From Fidelibacterota bacterium (GTDB taxonomy: Bacteria > Pseudomonadota > Alphaproteobacteria > Rhodospirillales > Rhodospirillaceae): a stretch of 6,406 nt of DNA. Under the pieces are notes generated by a model. That model worked only from the letters and a program-made list of their open reading frames with translations, was not told the DNA's origin and did no database searches. The translations under genes and the position numbers were made by a program. The first letter of the stretch is position 1. Each line of letters starts with the position of its first letter. Of this stretch, positions 4,274-6,406 are shown one piece after another. The stretch covers positions 1 to 6,406 of the forward strand of contig CANJEU010000132.1 in the NCBI GenBank assembly GCA_947473445.1, written 5' to 3'.

Positions 4274-6406
4274 GAACACAGTTGTGCGCCGCGTTCGCCC
4301 TTCTGCTTCTTCTTCTGCCGGACACCGCGCGCGCGCAGGATTATCCCAAGGGTCAGTTGCCGACGACGGTGACGCCGACGCACTACAACGTCGATCTGAT
4401 CACGCGTCCCGACCAGCGCACATTTTCCGGAACCGTCAGCATCGACGTGACCTTGGCGACGCCGACGAAGTTGATATGGCTTCACGGGCAAGACTTGAAG
4501 GTGCGCGAAGCGACGGTGACGAGCGAAGGTGGCAAGCCCATCGCCGCCACCTGGCGCGAGATTCCCGAGAGCGACGGTGTCGTAAGCCTGTCTCTCGCCA
4601 GCGAGGTCCGCGGGCCCAAGGCGCGCATTTCGATCACATATGAGGCCGATTATAACCGTCAGCTTGAAGGTCTTTACCGCGCTGACGACGCGGGGGAAGC
4701 CTATCTCTATAGCCAGATGGAGACGATCTTCGCGCGGCGCGCCTTTCCGAGCTTCGATGAGCCGCGCTTCAAGACGCCGTTCGATATCTCCATGACGGTG
4801 CGCACGGGCGATTCAGCGATCTCGAATGCGCCGGTTGCGAAGGAAACACCGCTGGACGGCGGCCTGAAGCGAGTGACTTTCGCGACGACGGAGCCGCTGC
4901 CCACCTATTTGATCGCGCTCATCGCCGGACCGTTCGACGTGGTGCAAGGCCCGCCAGTGCCCAAGACGGGCTTCCGCGACCGGGAAATCCCCGTGCGCGG
5001 CGTGGCCACCAAGGGCAAAGGCAAGCAACTCAAATATGCGCTCGACAATACGCCCGCGATTCTCGGCGCACTCGAGAACTATTTCGGCACGGCCTATCCG
5101 TATGAAAAGCTCGACATCATCGCGGTGACCGACTTCGCCTATGGCGCCATGGAGAACGCCGGCGCCATCACCTATCGCGAACAGTTGCTGCTGATCGATG
5201 AAAACTCGCCGCTGTCGCAGAAACGCAGCTATGCCCTCGTGCACGCCCATGAGCTTGCGCACCAGTGGTTCGGCAACCTCGTGACGCCCGCGTGGTGGAA
5301 CGATATCTGGCTTAATGAGGCCTTCGCCACATGGATGGGCAATAAAGCCGCGGCCGCCTGGGATCCGAACGGAGAGTTCGGACGCTTAACGTTGACGGGC
5401 GCCCTTGGCGCCATGGGAACAGATAGCTGGCATGCGGCGCGGGCCATCGCACAACCCATCACCTCGAACGACGATATCCAGAACGCCTTCGACGGCATCA
5501 CCTATCAAAAAGGTGGCGGCGTGCTGGCGATGTTCGAGCAGTTCTACGACGCCGAGAATTTCCGCAAAGGCGTGGCCTTGCACCTCGAGCGTAAAGCCTG
5601 GGGTGTCGCCACGGCGCGCGAATTCCTGCAATCGGTGGCGGACGCGAATAAGGATACCGAAGGCGTTGCCGCGTTCGAATCCTTCTTAAACCAGCCCGGC
5701 GTGCCGTTGCTGACCGCACGGCTTGAATGCCGCGGCCCAAGCATGGCGTTCGTGGTCAAACAAAGCCGCTATTTCCAGGGGCCCGTGACGTCGGCATCAC
5801 AGCAACAGCGCTGGGCCATCCCCACGTGCGTGGCGTATGGCCGGGGGCCGCAGCGCGACCAGATGTGCGTGATCGTCAAGGAACCCGAAACCCGCATCGC
5901 CATTGAAGCGGCGGGTTGCCCGAGCTGGGTGATGCCCAACGCCGACGGCGCCGGGTACTTCCGCTTCGAACTCGATGATGCGGGCTGGGACGGACTTGTT
6001 CAGAACGCGACCATCCTGACGGACAAGGAAGTCCTCTCGCTGATGGACAGCATGGATGCGGCCTTCATGGCCGGCCGCATGGACTTCGATAAATATCTTT
6101 CACGCCTGCGTCTCGTGTTCGCCAACCGGCAGAAAGGCACCGGCATCACCTGGGATCAAGCCGGTGACGCGTCGGGTCGGCTGTCGTGGTTCGACAGCGT
6201 CCTGTTGCCTGAATCCTCGCAGCCGCAGCTCGCGCGCGTGGCCACGGAACTTTATGGCCCGCTGTACGCGCGGCTGGGCCTTGAGGCGACGTCAGACCTC
6301 GACAAAAGCAATCCCACGCAAGCGACGCTGATGCGGTCGCCGGTGGTGGGCGTCATGGCCTTCCAAGCGAAGGCGAAAGAGGTGCGCGCAGAACTCGCCA
6401 AGCGGG
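4270..6406 (+). CDS. M1-family zinc aminopeptidase, exported (3' end beyond the window)
   Basis: The visible 712 codons encode an aminopeptidase of the M1 (gluzincin) family, which removes residues from peptide N-termini. A Sec signal peptide (about 1-22, with a six-leucine core and cleavage after ARA) sends it out of the cytoplasm, unlike cytosolic E. coli PepN. An N-terminal beta domain (about 28-225) is followed by the catalytic domain with the whole active site: GAMEN exopeptidase motif (292-296), zinc motif HELAH (327-331), third zinc ligand E350 in WLNEAF exactly 18 residues later, and the transition-state Tyr Y412 in ITYQKGG. NQPGVPLL (695 on the usual layout is not reached; here it is near 467-474) leads to the ERAP1-like C-terminal region. 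No frameshift or stop occurs to the window edge. Family members of this layout are commonly about 850-880 residues, so roughly the last fifth is probably missing. It is translated from a GTG overlapping the upstream gene and probably shares its promoter. Confidence 0.97.
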   Translation, partial: MRTQLCAAFALLLLLLPDTARAQDYPKGQLPTTVTPTHYNVDLITRPDQRTFSGTVSIDVTLATPTKLIWLHGQDLKVREATVTSEGGKPIAATWREIPESDGVVSLSLASEVRGPKARISITYEADYNRQLEGLYRADDAGEAYLYSQMETIFARRAFPSFDEPRFKTPFDISMTVRTGDSAISNAPVAKETPLDGGLKRVTFATTEPLPTYLIALIAGPFDVVQGPPVPKTGFRDREIPVRGVATKGKGKQLKYALDNTPAILGALENYFGTAYPYEKLDIIAVTDFAYGAMENAGAITYREQLLLIDENSPLSQKRSYALVHAHELAHQWFGNLVTPAWWNDIWLNEAFATWMGNKAAAAWDPNGEFGRLTLTGALGAMGTDSWHAARAIAQPITSNDDIQNAFDGITYQKGGGVLAMFEQFYDAENFRKGVALHLERKAWGVATAREFLQSVADANKDTEGVAAFESFLNQPGVPLLTARLECRGPSMAFVVKQSRYFQGPVTSASQQQRWAIPTCVAYGRGPQRDQMCVIVKEPETRIAIEAAGCPSWVMPNADGAGYFRFELDDAGWDGLVQNATILTDKEVLSLMDSMDAAFMAGRMDFDKYLSRLRLVFANRQKGTGITWDQAGDASGRLSWFDSVLLPESSQPQLARVATELYGPLYARLGLEATSDLDKSNPTQATLMRSPVVGVMAFQAKAKEVRAELAKR

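Noticed and set aside
3674..4279. Minus-strand 201-codon frame opposite the exported protein gene
   Set aside because: It lies antisense to a gene with a signal peptide, ribosome binding site and coupled neighbour, and its product has no recognisable domain; long antisense frames are expected in GC-rich DNA.
4300..4317. CTT-rich repeat at the start of the M1 peptidase gene
   Set aside because: It encodes the leucine core of the signal peptide and is interrupted by CTG codons; a low-complexity signal sequence explains it.

Overview
The window looks like a piece of chromosome from a GC-rich (about 60%) Gram-negative bacterium. Two genes encode proteins with Sec signal peptides that suit a periplasm, and the codon choice (CGC/CGT arginine, GC-rich third positions) together with the style of the Kup, nucleotidyltransferase and M1 proteins suggests an alphaproteobacterium. 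That placement is an inference from memory of the families. I see no mobile element, CRISPR array, rRNA, tRNA or phage gene.

Layout: (1) bases 91-567, plus strand: a GNAT N-acetyltransferase. (2) bases 608-715, minus strand: a 35-residue, extremely basic small protein behind a perfect AGGAGG ribosome binding site; it faces the acetyltransferase gene and is easily missed. (3) bases 833-2779, minus strand: kup, a complete KUP-family potassium transporter. (4) bases 2898-about 3641, minus strand: a nucleotidyltransferase-like protein of the DUF925/NTP_transf_6 type. (5) a short divergent control region, about 3642-3748, with a plausible sigma70-type promoter in each direction. (6) bases 3749-4273, plus strand: a small exported protein of unknown function. 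(7) bases 4270-6406, plus strand: an exported M1-family zinc aminopeptidase that starts at a GTG overlapping the stop of gene 6 and runs off the end of the window.

The minus-strand genes (nucleotidyltransferase, kup, small basic protein) lie in the same direction with gaps of about 117-118 bases, so they could be read in series or separately; only the kup upstream region offers a weak promoter candidate. The two plus-strand genes at the right are clearly a translationally coupled pair, which links the unknown exported protein to peptide breakdown outside the cytoplasm.

Most of the window is ordinary housekeeping content. The items most worth a second look are the small basic protein at 608-715, the exported protein coupled to the M1 peptidase, the run of eight G between candidate -35 and -10 elements upstream of kup, and the altered acidic motif in the nucleotidyltransferase-like protein.
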